Source: Planobispora longispora (GTDB lineage Bacteria; Actinomycetota; Actinomycetes; Streptosporangiales; Streptosporangiaceae). Taken from it: a DNA stretch of 44,531 nucleotides. Below are positions 17,398 to 24,712 of the stretch, in pieces; position 1 is the first letter of the stretch; each line of letters opens with the position of its first letter. The notes under the pieces are model-generated. The model worked only from the letters and a program-made list of their open reading frames with translations, was not told the DNA's origin and made no database searches. Made by a program: the position numbers and the translations under genes. The DNA is taken from contig NZ_BOOH01000075.1 of NCBI RefSeq assembly GCF_016863135.1, positions 1 to 44,531 on the forward strand, read 5' to 3'.

Positions 17398-18161
17398 AGC
17401 TCCTCCAGGATGCGTTCACGCAGGTTCGTACGGGCGTCGTCGCCGTCGGGCACGTCCAGGACGGCCCGCACCCCGGTACGGCCCAGCACCGCGACGCGGT
17501 CGCCCAGCAGCAGCGCCTCGTCCACGTCGTGGGTGACGAACACGACCGTCGCCGAGGTGTCGCGCAGCACGTCCAGCAGCAGGCGCTGCATGCCGACGCG
17601 GGTCTGCGCGTCCAGCGCGCCGAACGGCTCGTCCATCAGCACCGCGCGCGGCGCGCCGACCAGGGCCCGGGCCAGCTGCACCCTTTGGCGCATGCCGCCG
17701 GACAGCTCGCGGGGCAGGTGCCCGGCGAACCCGTCCAGCCCGACCTTCTCGATCCACTCCCGCGCGGCCCGCCCGCGCTCGCCCCGGGACACGCCCCGGA
17801 TGCGCAGCGGCAGCTCGACGTTGCGCCGGACCGAGCGCCACGGCAGCAGCCCGTCGTCCTGGAAGACCATGGCGCGGTCCGCCGAGGGACCGGTGACCTC
17901 CCGTCCGCCGGCGAGGATCCGGCCCTCGCGCGGCGGGAGCAGCCCGGCCAGGGCGCGCAGCAGCGTGGACTTCCCGGAGCCGGAGGCGCCCACGACGACC
18001 AGGACCTCGCCCGGCGCCACATCCAGCTCGACGTCCCGCAGCACGGCGTCCCGGCCGTAGCCGAGGCCCGCCCGTTCCAGCCGGAAGGCGAGACCCGCGC
18101 CGCCCGCCGCCGTGCTCCCGGCTTCCGCCCGTCCGGTGGCGCTCTCCGCGACCGACGTCAT
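17394..18161 (-). CDS. ABC importer ATPase, sulfonate/nitrate (SsuB/TauB) type
   Basis: The 255-aa nucleotide-binding subunit energises import by the permease encoded upstream. It has Walker A GASGSGKST, Q-loop VFQDDGLLPW, signature LSGGMRQRVQLARAL, Walker B AVLMDEPFGALD and H-loop VFVTHDVDEA. The ATG at 18161 follows GGGAG and overlaps the permease stop (ATGA). A longer open frame upstream runs through the permease gene and is not used. Its closest families import aliphatic sulfonates, taurine or nitrate. Confidence 0.92.
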   Translation of the reverse strand: MTSVAESATGRAEAGSTAAGGAGLAFRLERAGLGYGRDAVLRDVELDVAPGEVLVVVGASGSGKSTLLRALAGLLPPREGRILAGGREVTGPSADRAMVFQDDGLLPWRSVRRNVELPLRIRGVSRGERGRAAREWIEKVGLDGFAGHLPRELSGGMRQRVQLARALVGAPRAVLMDEPFGALDAQTRVGMQRLLLDVLRDTSATVVFVTHDVDEALLLGDRVAVLGRTGVRAVLDVPDGDDARTNLRERILEEL

Positions 18162-19030
18162 CGCCTGCTCCCTTCCGCTCGGGGCAGCCAGCGGGTGGCC
18201 CGCCGCCCGATCAGTTCGATGGCGGCCGAGGTCAGCCAGCCGAGGACGCCGATAGTGATCATTCCGACGATCACCCCCGGGTAGTCGACGACCGTGTAGG
18301 CGTGCCAGGTCCGGTAGCCCACCCCGAACTCGCCGGAGATCATCTCGGCGGAGATCACGCAGATCCACGCCACGCCCATGCCGACCGAGAGCCCGCCGAA
18401 CACGCCCGGCAGGATGCCGGGCAGGACGACGTTCCACAGCACGTGGCGGCGGGTCCCGCCGAGGGTCCTGACCGCCTCCTCCCAGATCGTCGGCAGTGCC
18501 CGTACGGCGTGCCGCGTGCTGACCGTGACGGGGAAGAAGGCCGCGGTGAAGGTGATGAAGACGATGCCCTGCTCGTCGGTGGGGAAGAGCAGGATCGCGA
18601 TCGGCACCAGGGCGATGGCCGGGATCGGCCGGACCGCCTCCAGCAGCGGCAGCAGCACGTCGCCCGCGCGCCGGGAGCGGGCCACGAGGATGCCCGCGGT
18701 GATCCCGGCGACCGCGGCGAGGCCGAAGCCGGTGAGGATGCGGATGAGGCTCTGCAGCAGGTCGAGGTAGTACAGCGGGGTCGTCAGCTGCCCGGCGAAC
18801 CGCTCGGCGATCTCACCGAGCGTGGGGAGGCGGTCGAAGCGCAGCCACAGGCGCGCGTCGGCGGCCGTGAGCGCCTGCCACAGGCCGGCCGCCGCCAGCA
18901 GGGAGGCCGCCCGGATCCCCCACCGGAGCGCGGCCCGGCCGCCCGCCGTCCCCCGGGAACCGGCCGGACCTGCGGCCGCGGCCGTACCGGACGACGAGGA
19001 GCGGGTGAGCGTCTGAGGGCCGGCTATCAT
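18158..19030 (-). CDS. ABC importer permease, sulfonate/nitrate (SsuC/TauC) type
   Basis: The 290-aa inner-membrane subunit has about six helices. An Ala/Ser-rich cytoplasmic N-terminus precedes the first (RAASLLAAAGLWQAL). The EAA loop that contacts the ATPase is clear: EEAVRTLGGTRRHVLWNVVL followed by PGILPG. The start ATG at 19030 overlaps the binding-protein stop by four bases, and its stop overlaps the ATPase start by four. With one permease gene the channel is presumably a homodimer. Confidence 0.92.
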   Translation of the reverse strand: MIAGPQTLTRSSSSGTAAAAGPAGSRGTAGGRAALRWGIRAASLLAAAGLWQALTAADARLWLRFDRLPTLGEIAERFAGQLTTPLYYLDLLQSLIRILTGFGLAAVAGITAGILVARSRRAGDVLLPLLEAVRPIPAIALVPIAILLFPTDEQGIVFITFTAAFFPVTVSTRHAVRALPTIWEEAVRTLGGTRRHVLWNVVLPGILPGVFGGLSVGMGVAWICVISAEMISGEFGVGYRTWHAYTVVDYPGVIVGMITIGVLGWLTSAAIELIGRRATRWLPRAEGSRR

Positions 19031-20487
19031 GCGCCGTCCTCGCCCGCGGCGGCCTTCAGGGCGTCGTCGTAGGAGATGGTCTCGGCTCCGCCGTGGGCGT
19101 CGAGGTAGGCCCTGGCCCCGTCCTCGGTGGTGAAGGGCAGGAAGCGGGCGTTCTCCTCCGCGTCCGGGTCCTCGACCCAGAAGGCCCGGTCGGCGAACCA
19201 GCGGGTGCCGGTCGCGGCGTCGGGCACGTAGGCGGCGCGGACGTCCGCCGCCCCGTCCGCCTTCGCCTTCGCGATCCCGCGCAGCAGGCAGGCGGGGGTC
19301 GCCGCGGGGCGGGTGGTCTTCTCGCCGGCGAGCCAGAGCTCGGAGGCGGTGGCGGGGTCCTTCACCGGGATTCCGCAGACCGGGTCGTCCCCGGTGATCG
19401 CGGCGGGGTTGGCGGTGGAGGCGGTGTCGGCGTCGTAGGCCGGGCCGTACGCCTCGCGCAGGTGGGAGTCGTTGACGAAGCGGGTCAGGTCCACCCCGGA
19501 GAAGCCGTCGCCGATGCGCTTGAGGTAGGGCACGTCGTGCTCGTGGGCGGCCTTGAGCTGCGGCTTGAGGGTGACGTCGAAGGTGGAGATGCCGCCGGGG
19601 CCGTTGTAGAGGTAGACGACCTCGGCCGGGAGCCCGGTCTCCTCCGCGACCGACTCGGCCGCCTCCAGCGGGTGCTCGTGCAGGTAGCGGGTGGCGTCGA
19701 TCTGCGCCTTGAGGAAGGCGTCGACGACCTCGGGGTGCTCCTCGGCGTAGGCCGCGCGCACCACGGTGCCGTGGAAGGTCGGCACGTCCAGGGCGGCGCC
19801 GTCGTAGAGCAGCCGGGCCTTGTCCTGGAAGACCAGCAGGCCGGGCCAGGCGACGAACTGGGCGTACCCCTGGACGGTCCCGGCCTCCAGCGCGGAGGCG
19901 CCGACCGGCGGCTGCTGGTTGACGGTCTCGACGTCGCTCACCGGGTCGATCCCGGCCTTCTCCAGCGCCTGGACCAGGGTGCCGTGCCCGGCGGAGCCGA
20001 CGCTGGCGGAGATCTTCTTCCCCCTGAGGTCGGCCAGGGTCCTGGCCTCGGAGTCCTTCGCGACGACGACCATGTTGAGCGCGCCGCGCAGGTTGTAGCC
20101 GGTGACGGCGACCAGCTCGGTGCGGGCCGCCTCGACGCCCTGCGTGCGGGAGGCGTTGATCAGCAGCGGATAGTCGCCCATCGAGCCGATGTCGACCTTC
20201 CCGGCCACCATCTTCGCGGTGATCGGCGCGCCGGTGTCGTGGTCCTGCCATTCGACGGTGTACCGGTCTCCGAGCCGCTTCTCCAGGTAGCCGAGCGAGC
20301 GCAGCAGCGTGCCCGCGGTCACCGTGTTGATCGTCTTGGACTGGTAGCCGATGACGACCCGGATCTTCCCGGCGTCGTCACCGCCGTCGCCGCCCGCGGC
20401 GCCGGCGACCGAGCAGCCCGCGACGGCCAGCAGCAGGGCGGCCGCGGCCGCCGCACGGAGGGGGTTCATCTTCGCAGGGTCCTTCAT
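19027..20487 (-). CDS. Sulfonate-type binding lipoprotein fused to a NosL-like domain
   Basis: The 486-aa exported lipoprotein has signal peptide and lipobox AVAGC near residue 25. Residues about 40-350 are an SsuA/NMT1-type binding protein (IRVVIGYQSKTINTV, GKVDIGSMGDYPLL). From residue 368 the chain departs from that family: PVCGIPV (C371), a second cysteine in PACLLRG, YVPDAATGTRWFADRAFWV, then FLPFTTEDGARAYLDAHGG. This order matches the copper-binding lipoprotein NosL (CGM.V, Y..D..TG.W.DA..A.YV, F...E.A..F...GG), but CGM is CGI here, losing the methionine ligand. ATG 20487 overlaps the ferredoxin stop by four bases like the other junctions; ATG 20469 with AAGGA upstream is an alternative. 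Confidence 0.83.
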   Translation of the reverse strand: MKDPAKMNPLRAAAAAALLLAVAGCSVAGAAGGDGGDDAGKIRVVIGYQSKTINTVTAGTLLRSLGYLEKRLGDRYTVEWQDHDTGAPITAKMVAGKVDIGSMGDYPLLINASRTQGVEAARTELVAVTGYNLRGALNMVVVAKDSEARTLADLRGKKISASVGSAGHGTLVQALEKAGIDPVSDVETVNQQPPVGASALEAGTVQGYAQFVAWPGLLVFQDKARLLYDGAALDVPTFHGTVVRAAYAEEHPEVVDAFLKAQIDATRYLHEHPLEAAESVAEETGLPAEVVYLYNGPGGISTFDVTLKPQLKAAHEHDVPYLKRIGDGFSGVDLTRFVNDSHLREAYGPAYDADTASTANPAAITGDDPVCGIPVKDPATASELWLAGEKTTRPAATPACLLRGIAKAKADGAADVRAAYVPDAATGTRWFADRAFWVEDPDAEENARFLPFTTEDGARAYLDAHGGAETISYDDALKAAAGEDGA

Positions 20488-20711
20488 CGCAGCAGGTAGG
20501 GGATGTTGATGGTGACCGCGTCCACGGGGCAGCGGGCGGCGCACGGGCCGCAGTACCAGCACTCGTCGACGTACATGTAGGCCTTTCCGGTCTCGTCGCT
20601 GATGGCGAGCGAGTCGAGCGGGCACGCCTCCACGCAGAGCGTGCAGCCGTCGATGCACAACGCCTCGTCGATGGTCACCGGGACCTCGACGCGCTGGGTG
20701 ATCAGGGGCAT
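20484..20711 (-). CDS. AprB-like 2[4Fe-4S] ferredoxin
   Basis: A 75-aa soluble electron carrier. Cluster motif one is CIDGCTLCVEACP (Cx3Cx2Cx3CP) and motif two is CWYCGPCAARCP (Cx2Cx2Cx3CP). The spacing around the second motif (DECWYCGPCAARCPVDAVTI) recalls the beta subunit of APS reductase (ECW.C..C...CP..AI). The position in an operon with an AprA-like flavoprotein supports a two-subunit enzyme. It lacks the long C-terminal arm of AprB. GAGGAG precedes the ATG, which overlaps the regulator gene by ten bases. Confidence 0.9.
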   Translation of the reverse strand: MPLITQRVEVPVTIDEALCIDGCTLCVEACPLDSLAISDETGKAYMYVDECWYCGPCAARCPVDAVTINIPYLLR

Positions 20712-21544
20712 GTGTTCTCCTCGGGGTCCTCGGCGCGCTTCACGTCCTCGGCGCGCTCCACGTGCTCCACGTGCTCCGCGTCCTCGACGTCCTCGACGTC
20801 ACGGTGCAGGTGACCGCGCATGGCCAGGCGGTCCCCGCGGAAGCGGACGAACTCCAGGTCGACGGGGCGCCCGTCCGCCAGGTGGGTGAGCCGCTCGATC
20901 ATGAGGAGCGCGGCCCCCCGCGGGGCGTCGAGCACGGCGGCGGTGTGGGCGTCGGCGTTGACGGCCTCCACGGTCAGCTCCGCCGTGCCGAGCGGCTGCC
21001 CGGTGATCCGCTCCAGCAGCACGAAGATGTCGTTGCGTTCGAGATCGGCGTCGAACAGCGGCTCGCCGGCGTCGCGGACGAGGTAGGTCAGGTCGAGCGA
21101 GAGCGGCAGGCCGTTCAGGCGGCGCAGCCGTTCCAGGTAGACGACCTGCTCTCCGGCAGCCAGCCCGAGGCGGCGCCCGACCGCGGCGGGCGGCTCGACG
21201 AGGCTCATGGTGCGGACCTCGTTGCTCACCTCACCGTGCTCGTGGAGCGTCTCGGCCAGGCCGAGCAGCCGGTGCAGGCCGTGCGGGTACTTCTCGGCGG
21301 CGACCGTGGTGCCCACACCGGGGCAGCGTTCCACGAGACCCTCGCCGCGCAGCAGGTCCAGCGCCTCACGCACGGTGTTGCGGGAGGTCCCGAACTCGCG
21401 GGCGAGCGCGGCCTCCAGCGGCAGCCGCCCCCGGCCGTACCCGCCGTGCACGATCTCCCGGCGGAGCAGGTCGGCCACCTGCCTGGCCCGGTCGGCCCTG
21501 CTGCGCCGCGCGCCGCCCACGGTGGATGCGCCCGCATTCCCCAT
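20702..21544 (-). CDS. GntR-family regulator, HutC/UTRA type
   Basis: The 280-aa regulator has an N-terminal winged helix (LPLEAALAREFGTSRNTVRE at about 40-60) and a UTRA effector domain (about 95-245; YLERLRRLNGLPLSLDLTYL). It is the first gene of the operon and its start faces a palindrome at 21594-21611, so it is probably an autoregulator that also controls the divergent dioxygenase gene. The last 30 residues are a charged three-residue repeat (DVE/HVE/RAE) encoded by a 9-bp DNA repeat and are not part of the UTRA fold. GGGAGG precedes ATG 21544. Confidence 0.9.
   Translation of the reverse strand: MGNAGASTVGGARRSRADRARQVADLLRREIVHGGYGRGRLPLEAALAREFGTSRNTVREALDLLRGEGLVERCPGVGTTVAAEKYPHGLHRLLGLAETLHEHGEVSNEVRTMSLVEPPAAVGRRLGLAAGEQVVYLERLRRLNGLPLSLDLTYLVRDAGEPLFDADLERNDIFVLLERITGQPLGTAELTVEAVNADAHTAAVLDAPRGAALLMIERLTHLADGRPVDLEFVRFRGDRLAMRGHLHRDVEDVEDAEHVEHVERAEDVKRAEDPEENTCP
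20719..20801. repeat. 9-bp tandem repeat encoding the tail of the GntR protein
   Basis: About nine imperfect copies of a (G/C)(A/T)CGTCCTC-like 9-mer lie at the 3' end of the regulator gene, giving D/H/R-V/A-E triplets in the protein. Because the unit is a multiple of three, copy-number change would keep the frame. Confidence 0.65.
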
Positions 21545-21593
21545 GCCCGCCTCCCGGCGTCCCTCGACGTGATGACGGACATAACCCTACTCA

Positions 21594-21611
21594 ACCAGTA
21601 GGAATACTGGT
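21594..21611. promoter_or_regulatory. Candidate GntR operator
   Basis: ACCAGTA-GGAA-TACTGGT is a perfect dyad with 7-bp arms, 50 bp upstream of the gntR start. Its form (AT-containing arms ending GT/AC) suits a HutC-type GntR protein. The surrounding 320-bp intergenic region is markedly AT-richer than the genes. Confidence 0.65.
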
Positions 21612-21743
21612 GTAACGAGGAGATTGCGCCACCCGCAGGGCCGCCCCCACCCCCTCCACCTCGTCTTTCTCCGCCCAGAGCCGGAGAACCGCCATCGGTT
21701 CCGCCGTGAGGCGATCGATCCGGAGCGGATCCAATTTCATGTA

Positions 21744-21766
21744 TTCCCTATTGACTTATAGGGGAA
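21744..21766. promoter_or_regulatory. Second dyad near the dioxygenase promoter
   Basis: TTCCCTAT-TGACTT-ATAGGGGAA is an inverted repeat with one bulged base. It overlaps TTGACT (21751-21756), which could serve as a -35 element for the dioxygenase gene starting at 21865. It differs from the ACCAGTA dyad, so a second regulator or a transcript hairpin is possible. Confidence 0.45.
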
Positions 21767-21864
21767 TTTGACGCAAAGTCGTGGCTGTGAGCAGCGAGCT
21801 TCCGACCTCGCACCGCCACGTCGATCTCCGGCGACATCACGTCAGAACCCATGGAGGCCGTCTC

Positions 21865-22824
21865 ATGTCAGCAACCGTCACCACCCTCGCGGTCCGGCGC
21901 GTCGCCGGGCACATCGGCGCGGAGATCACCGGCGTCGACCTCTCCCATCCGCTCGACCCCACCACGGTCGCCGAGATCCGCCAGGCCCTGCTCGCGTACA
22001 AGGTCGTGTTCTTCCGCGGCCAGACCCTGGACCACTCCTCACAGATCGCCTTCGCCCGCCAGTTCGGCGAGCTCACCCACGCCCACCCGCACGAGGACGC
22101 GCCGCCGGAGGAGTTCCCGCAGATCCTCACCATCGATCCGCTCCGCTACGAGGAGCGTTACGGGGCGAAGTACCGCGAGCTCTACCGCAAGCGGCAGTAC
22201 TCCTACTACTCCGGCTGGCACACCGACGTCACCGCCGCGGTCAACCCGCCCGCCGCCTCCATCCTGCGCGCGGAGACCGTCCCGGAGTACGGCGGCGACA
22301 CCCAGTGGACCAACCTGGTGGCCGCCTACGAAGGCCTGTCCGAGCCGCTGCGCCGCTTCGTCGACGGCCTGCGCGCCGAGCACCGCTTCCTCGCCGGCTA
22401 CCAGACCACCGACGAGGACGGCAGGCTGCTCAAGCGGATCAACGACAACCTGCTGGTCTCCGTCCACCCCGTGGTCCGGGTCCACCCGGAGACCGGGGAG
22501 CGGGCCCTGTTCGTCAACCCCGGCTTCACCGACCGCATCGTCGGCGTCTCCTCCCAGGAGAGCCGGCGCATCCTGGAACTGCTCTACGAGCAGATCACCC
22601 GCCCCGAGTACACCGTCCGCTTCCGCTGGGCTCCGGGCAGCGTCGCTTTCTGGGATAATCGCGCCACCGCCCACCTGGCCCCCACCGACCTCGACCACCT
22701 CGACGTACGGCGCACGCTGCACCGCGTCACCCTGATCGGCGACCGGCCCGTCGGCCCCGACGGGTTCGTCTCGGAGATCGTCGCCGGCCGCGAGTTCACC
22801 GCGGAGTCCCTGGTCGTCGCCTGA
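21865..22824 (+). CDS. TauD/TfdA-family 2-oxoglutarate dioxygenase
   Basis: The 319-aa enzyme is expected to hydroxylate its substrate using Fe(II), O2 and 2-oxoglutarate; TauD relatives release sulfite from sulfonates this way. The iron ligands are H119 and D121 (WHTDVT) and H270 (RATAHLAP). R283 and R287 (RTLHR) are placed to bind 2-oxoglutarate and substrate. Length is slightly above the 283 residues of E. coli TauD because of an insertion around residues 85-115. GGAGG at 21853-21857 supports ATG 21865. Being divergent from the sulfonate-type importer and sharing its control region points to a sulfonate or sulfate ester as substrate (inference). Confidence 0.88.
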   Translation: MSATVTTLAVRRVAGHIGAEITGVDLSHPLDPTTVAEIRQALLAYKVVFFRGQTLDHSSQIAFARQFGELTHAHPHEDAPPEEFPQILTIDPLRYEERYGAKYRELYRKRQYSYYSGWHTDVTAAVNPPAASILRAETVPEYGGDTQWTNLVAAYEGLSEPLRRFVDGLRAEHRFLAGYQTTDEDGRLLKRINDNLLVSVHPVVRVHPETGERALFVNPGFTDRIVGVSSQESRRILELLYEQITRPEYTVRFRWAPGSVAFWDNRATAHLAPTDLDHLDVRRTLHRVTLIGDRPVGPDGFVSEIVAGREFTAESLVVA

Positions 22825-22941
22825 CGGCCCGGATCACCGCCGGTGTCCGGCGATCCACCCCATGAGCGCGGGCGGGGGCCCTGGGGGGTGTCCCCCGCCC
22901 GTTCCCCACGGCGGCCCGAGCGGCCGCGGAAAGGCACTCCT

Positions 22942-24216
22942 GTGAGTGACATGCCCGTGGCTTCACCGTTGCCGGCTGGCCCCGCGGTGGCGACGGGAAT
23001 CGCCGGAGCAGACGAGGCGGAGCCACCCGGCACCGTCCGCCTCGGACGGACCAGGCTGTTCATCCTGCTCGGCGCGCTGACCTCGATAGGCCCGCTCGCC
23101 ATCGACCTCTACCTGCCGGCGCTCCCCCGGCTCGCCGCCGACCTGGACGCGAGCGCCTCCGCGGCCCAGCTCTCCCTCACCACCTTCATGGTGGGGCTCG
23201 GAACGGGTCAGGTGATCGTCGGCCCGCTCAGCGACGCCTTCGGCCGCAAGCGCCCGCTGCTGATCGGATTCGCCGCCTTCTGCGTGGCGTCCGCGCTGTG
23301 CGCGCTGTCCCCGTCGATCGAACTCCTCGTCGCGTTCCGCCTCCTGCAGGGGCTGACCGCCGCCACCGGCGTCGCCCTGACCAAAGCCGTGGTCCGCGAC
23401 CTGCACGGGGGGATCGAGGCGGCCCGGTTCTTCAGCATGCTGATGCTGGTGACCGGCCTGGTCCCGCTCCTGGCGCCGCTCCTGGGGGCGCAGTTGCTCC
23501 GGGTGGTCGGGTGGCAGGGGCTGTTCGGGGTCATCACCGCGGCGGGGGGACTGCTCTGGCTCATCGCCCTGCTGGTGCTCCCGGAGACGCACCCGCCGCG
23601 CCTGCGGACCGGCGCGGGGCCCGGCGCGGTCCTGCGGTCGCTCGCCACGGTGATCCGGAACCGGACCTTCGCCGCCCTCGCCCTCACCGCGGCCTTCGCG
23701 AGCGGCGCGATGTTCTGCTACATCTCCGGCGCCTCCTTCGTCCTGCAGGAGGTGTACGGGCTCTCCCCGCAGGGCTTCAGCCTGCTGTTCGGCGTCAACT
23801 CGGCCGGCATGATCATCACCGGGCAGCTGGCCGGCCGGCTCGCCGGGCGCGTCCCGATGCGCCGCCTGCTCACGGTCGGCCTCGCCCTGGCGGGCGTCGC
23901 CGGGGTGCTGCTGCTGGTGGCGGCCCTCGCCGGCCTCGGCCTGCCCTGGGTGATGTCCGCCCTGTTCCTGGTGAGCTCGGGGCAGGGCCTGATCTACCCC
24001 ATGACGCTGACCCTCGCCATGTCCAGCCAGCCCACGTTCCGCGCCGGGAGCGCCTCGGCCCTCTTCGGGCTGGTGCAGTGGGTCGCCGGCGGGCTCACCG
24101 GGCCGATCTCGGGCGCCTTCGGCACGCACACCGCGGTGCCTCTCGCCGTGACCGTCGCGCTCCTCAGCCTGGCCGCGTGCCTGTCGGGGAATGTGCTCCT
24201 GCGCGGGGTCCGCTGA
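22942..24216 (+). CDS. Bcr/CflA-type MFS exporter
   Basis: A 424-aa membrane protein with about 12 helices. The first-helix segment GPLAIDLYLPALP and motif A (GPLSDAFGRKRPLLIG) identify the DHA1 Bcr/CflA group of drug/proton antiporters, some of which also export cysteine or sulfonamides. GTG 22942 lies 7 nt after AAAGG; ATG 22951 is a weaker alternative. It follows the dioxygenase gene on the same strand after 117 bp, so it may belong to the same regulon. A hairpin (CGCCCGT/ACGGGCG, 24226-24251) follows. Confidence 0.88.
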   Translation: MSDMPVASPLPAGPAVATGIAGADEAEPPGTVRLGRTRLFILLGALTSIGPLAIDLYLPALPRLAADLDASASAAQLSLTTFMVGLGTGQVIVGPLSDAFGRKRPLLIGFAAFCVASALCALSPSIELLVAFRLLQGLTAATGVALTKAVVRDLHGGIEAARFFSMLMLVTGLVPLLAPLLGAQLLRVVGWQGLFGVITAAGGLLWLIALLVLPETHPPRLRTGAGPGAVLRSLATVIRNRTFAALALTAAFASGAMFCYISGASFVLQEVYGLSPQGFSLLFGVNSAGMIITGQLAGRLAGRVPMRRLLTVGLALAGVAGVLLLVAALAGLGLPWVMSALFLVSSGQGLIYPMTLTLAMSSQPTFRAGSASALFGLVQWVAGGLTGPISGAFGTHTAVPLAVTVALLSLAACLSGNVLLRGVR

Positions 24217-24225
24217 GGTCGCGGC

Positions 24226-24251
24226 CGCCCGTCACGGGAGGCGGACGGGCG
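24226..24251 (+). terminator. Weak hairpin after the MFS gene
   Basis: CGCCCGT (24226-24232) pairs with ACGGGCG (24245-24251) over a 12-nt loop, 10 bp past the stop. There is no T-run. Confidence 0.35.
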
Positions 24252-24318
24252 AACGGGTTCTGTCGCCCTCCGCTGTTATAGATGTCGCCATCACATTCCC
24301 GACGAAAAGGGGCTTTTG

Positions 24319-24711
24319 ATGGCGTCGGTGATATTCCGCGATGAGACCATGACGGGCCGGGCGCTGGAGGAGTTCTCCCTGCCCGACCTGCCGGAGCGGA
24401 TCTCGGCCCGGGAGCTGGTACGGCTCCGCGTCCGAGAGGAGGTCGCCCGCCACAACGCCGCCCCGTCCCACCACTTCCGCGGCCTGGTCAAGCCCACCGA
24501 CGCCGAGGCCGAGTTGAACGGCTACCGGCTGCGCACCGCCCGCAGGCTCGACTGGGAGAGGCAGGCCGATGCCGCCGAGGCGGCCTTCGCCCGCAACGGC
24601 TTCCTGCTGCTGGTCGGCGACCGGCAGATCGAGGACCTGGACGCCGGGATCGACCTCACCGTCGACCCGGTCGTGTCGTTCGTGAAGCTCGTCCCGCTGG
24701 TCGGGGGCTGA
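24319..24711 (+). CDS. Conserved hypothetical protein upstream of DUF4132
   Basis: A 130-aa cytoplasmic protein, charged and mostly helical in the first half (LPERISARELVRLRVREEVA), ending in a beta-rich part (GFLLLVGDRQIEDLDAGIDL). I do not recognise the family. AAAAGGGG at 24305-24312 supports ATG 24319. It is separated by one base from the next gene and by overlap or short gaps from DUF4132, so it is probably the first gene of that operon. TATAGA at 24277-24282 could be a -10 element. Confidence 0.65.
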   Translation: MASVIFRDETMTGRALEEFSLPDLPERISARELVRLRVREEVARHNAAPSHHFRGLVKPTDAEAELNGYRLRTARRLDWERQADAAEAAFARNGFLLLVGDRQIEDLDAGIDLTVDPVVSFVKLVPLVGG

Positions 24712-24712
24712 G

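Noticed and set aside
18158-20251. 697-aa minus-strand frame joining binding protein and permease
   Set aside because: Only its last 290 codons make sense (the permease); the rest is an out-of-frame reading of the binding-protein gene.
19027-22824. Ordinary taurine or nitrate assimilation operon (tauABCD or nrt)
   Set aside because: The flavoprotein-HEAT gene, AprB-like ferredoxin and NosL-like fusion are not part of those operons, and TauD lies divergently under a GntR-type site.
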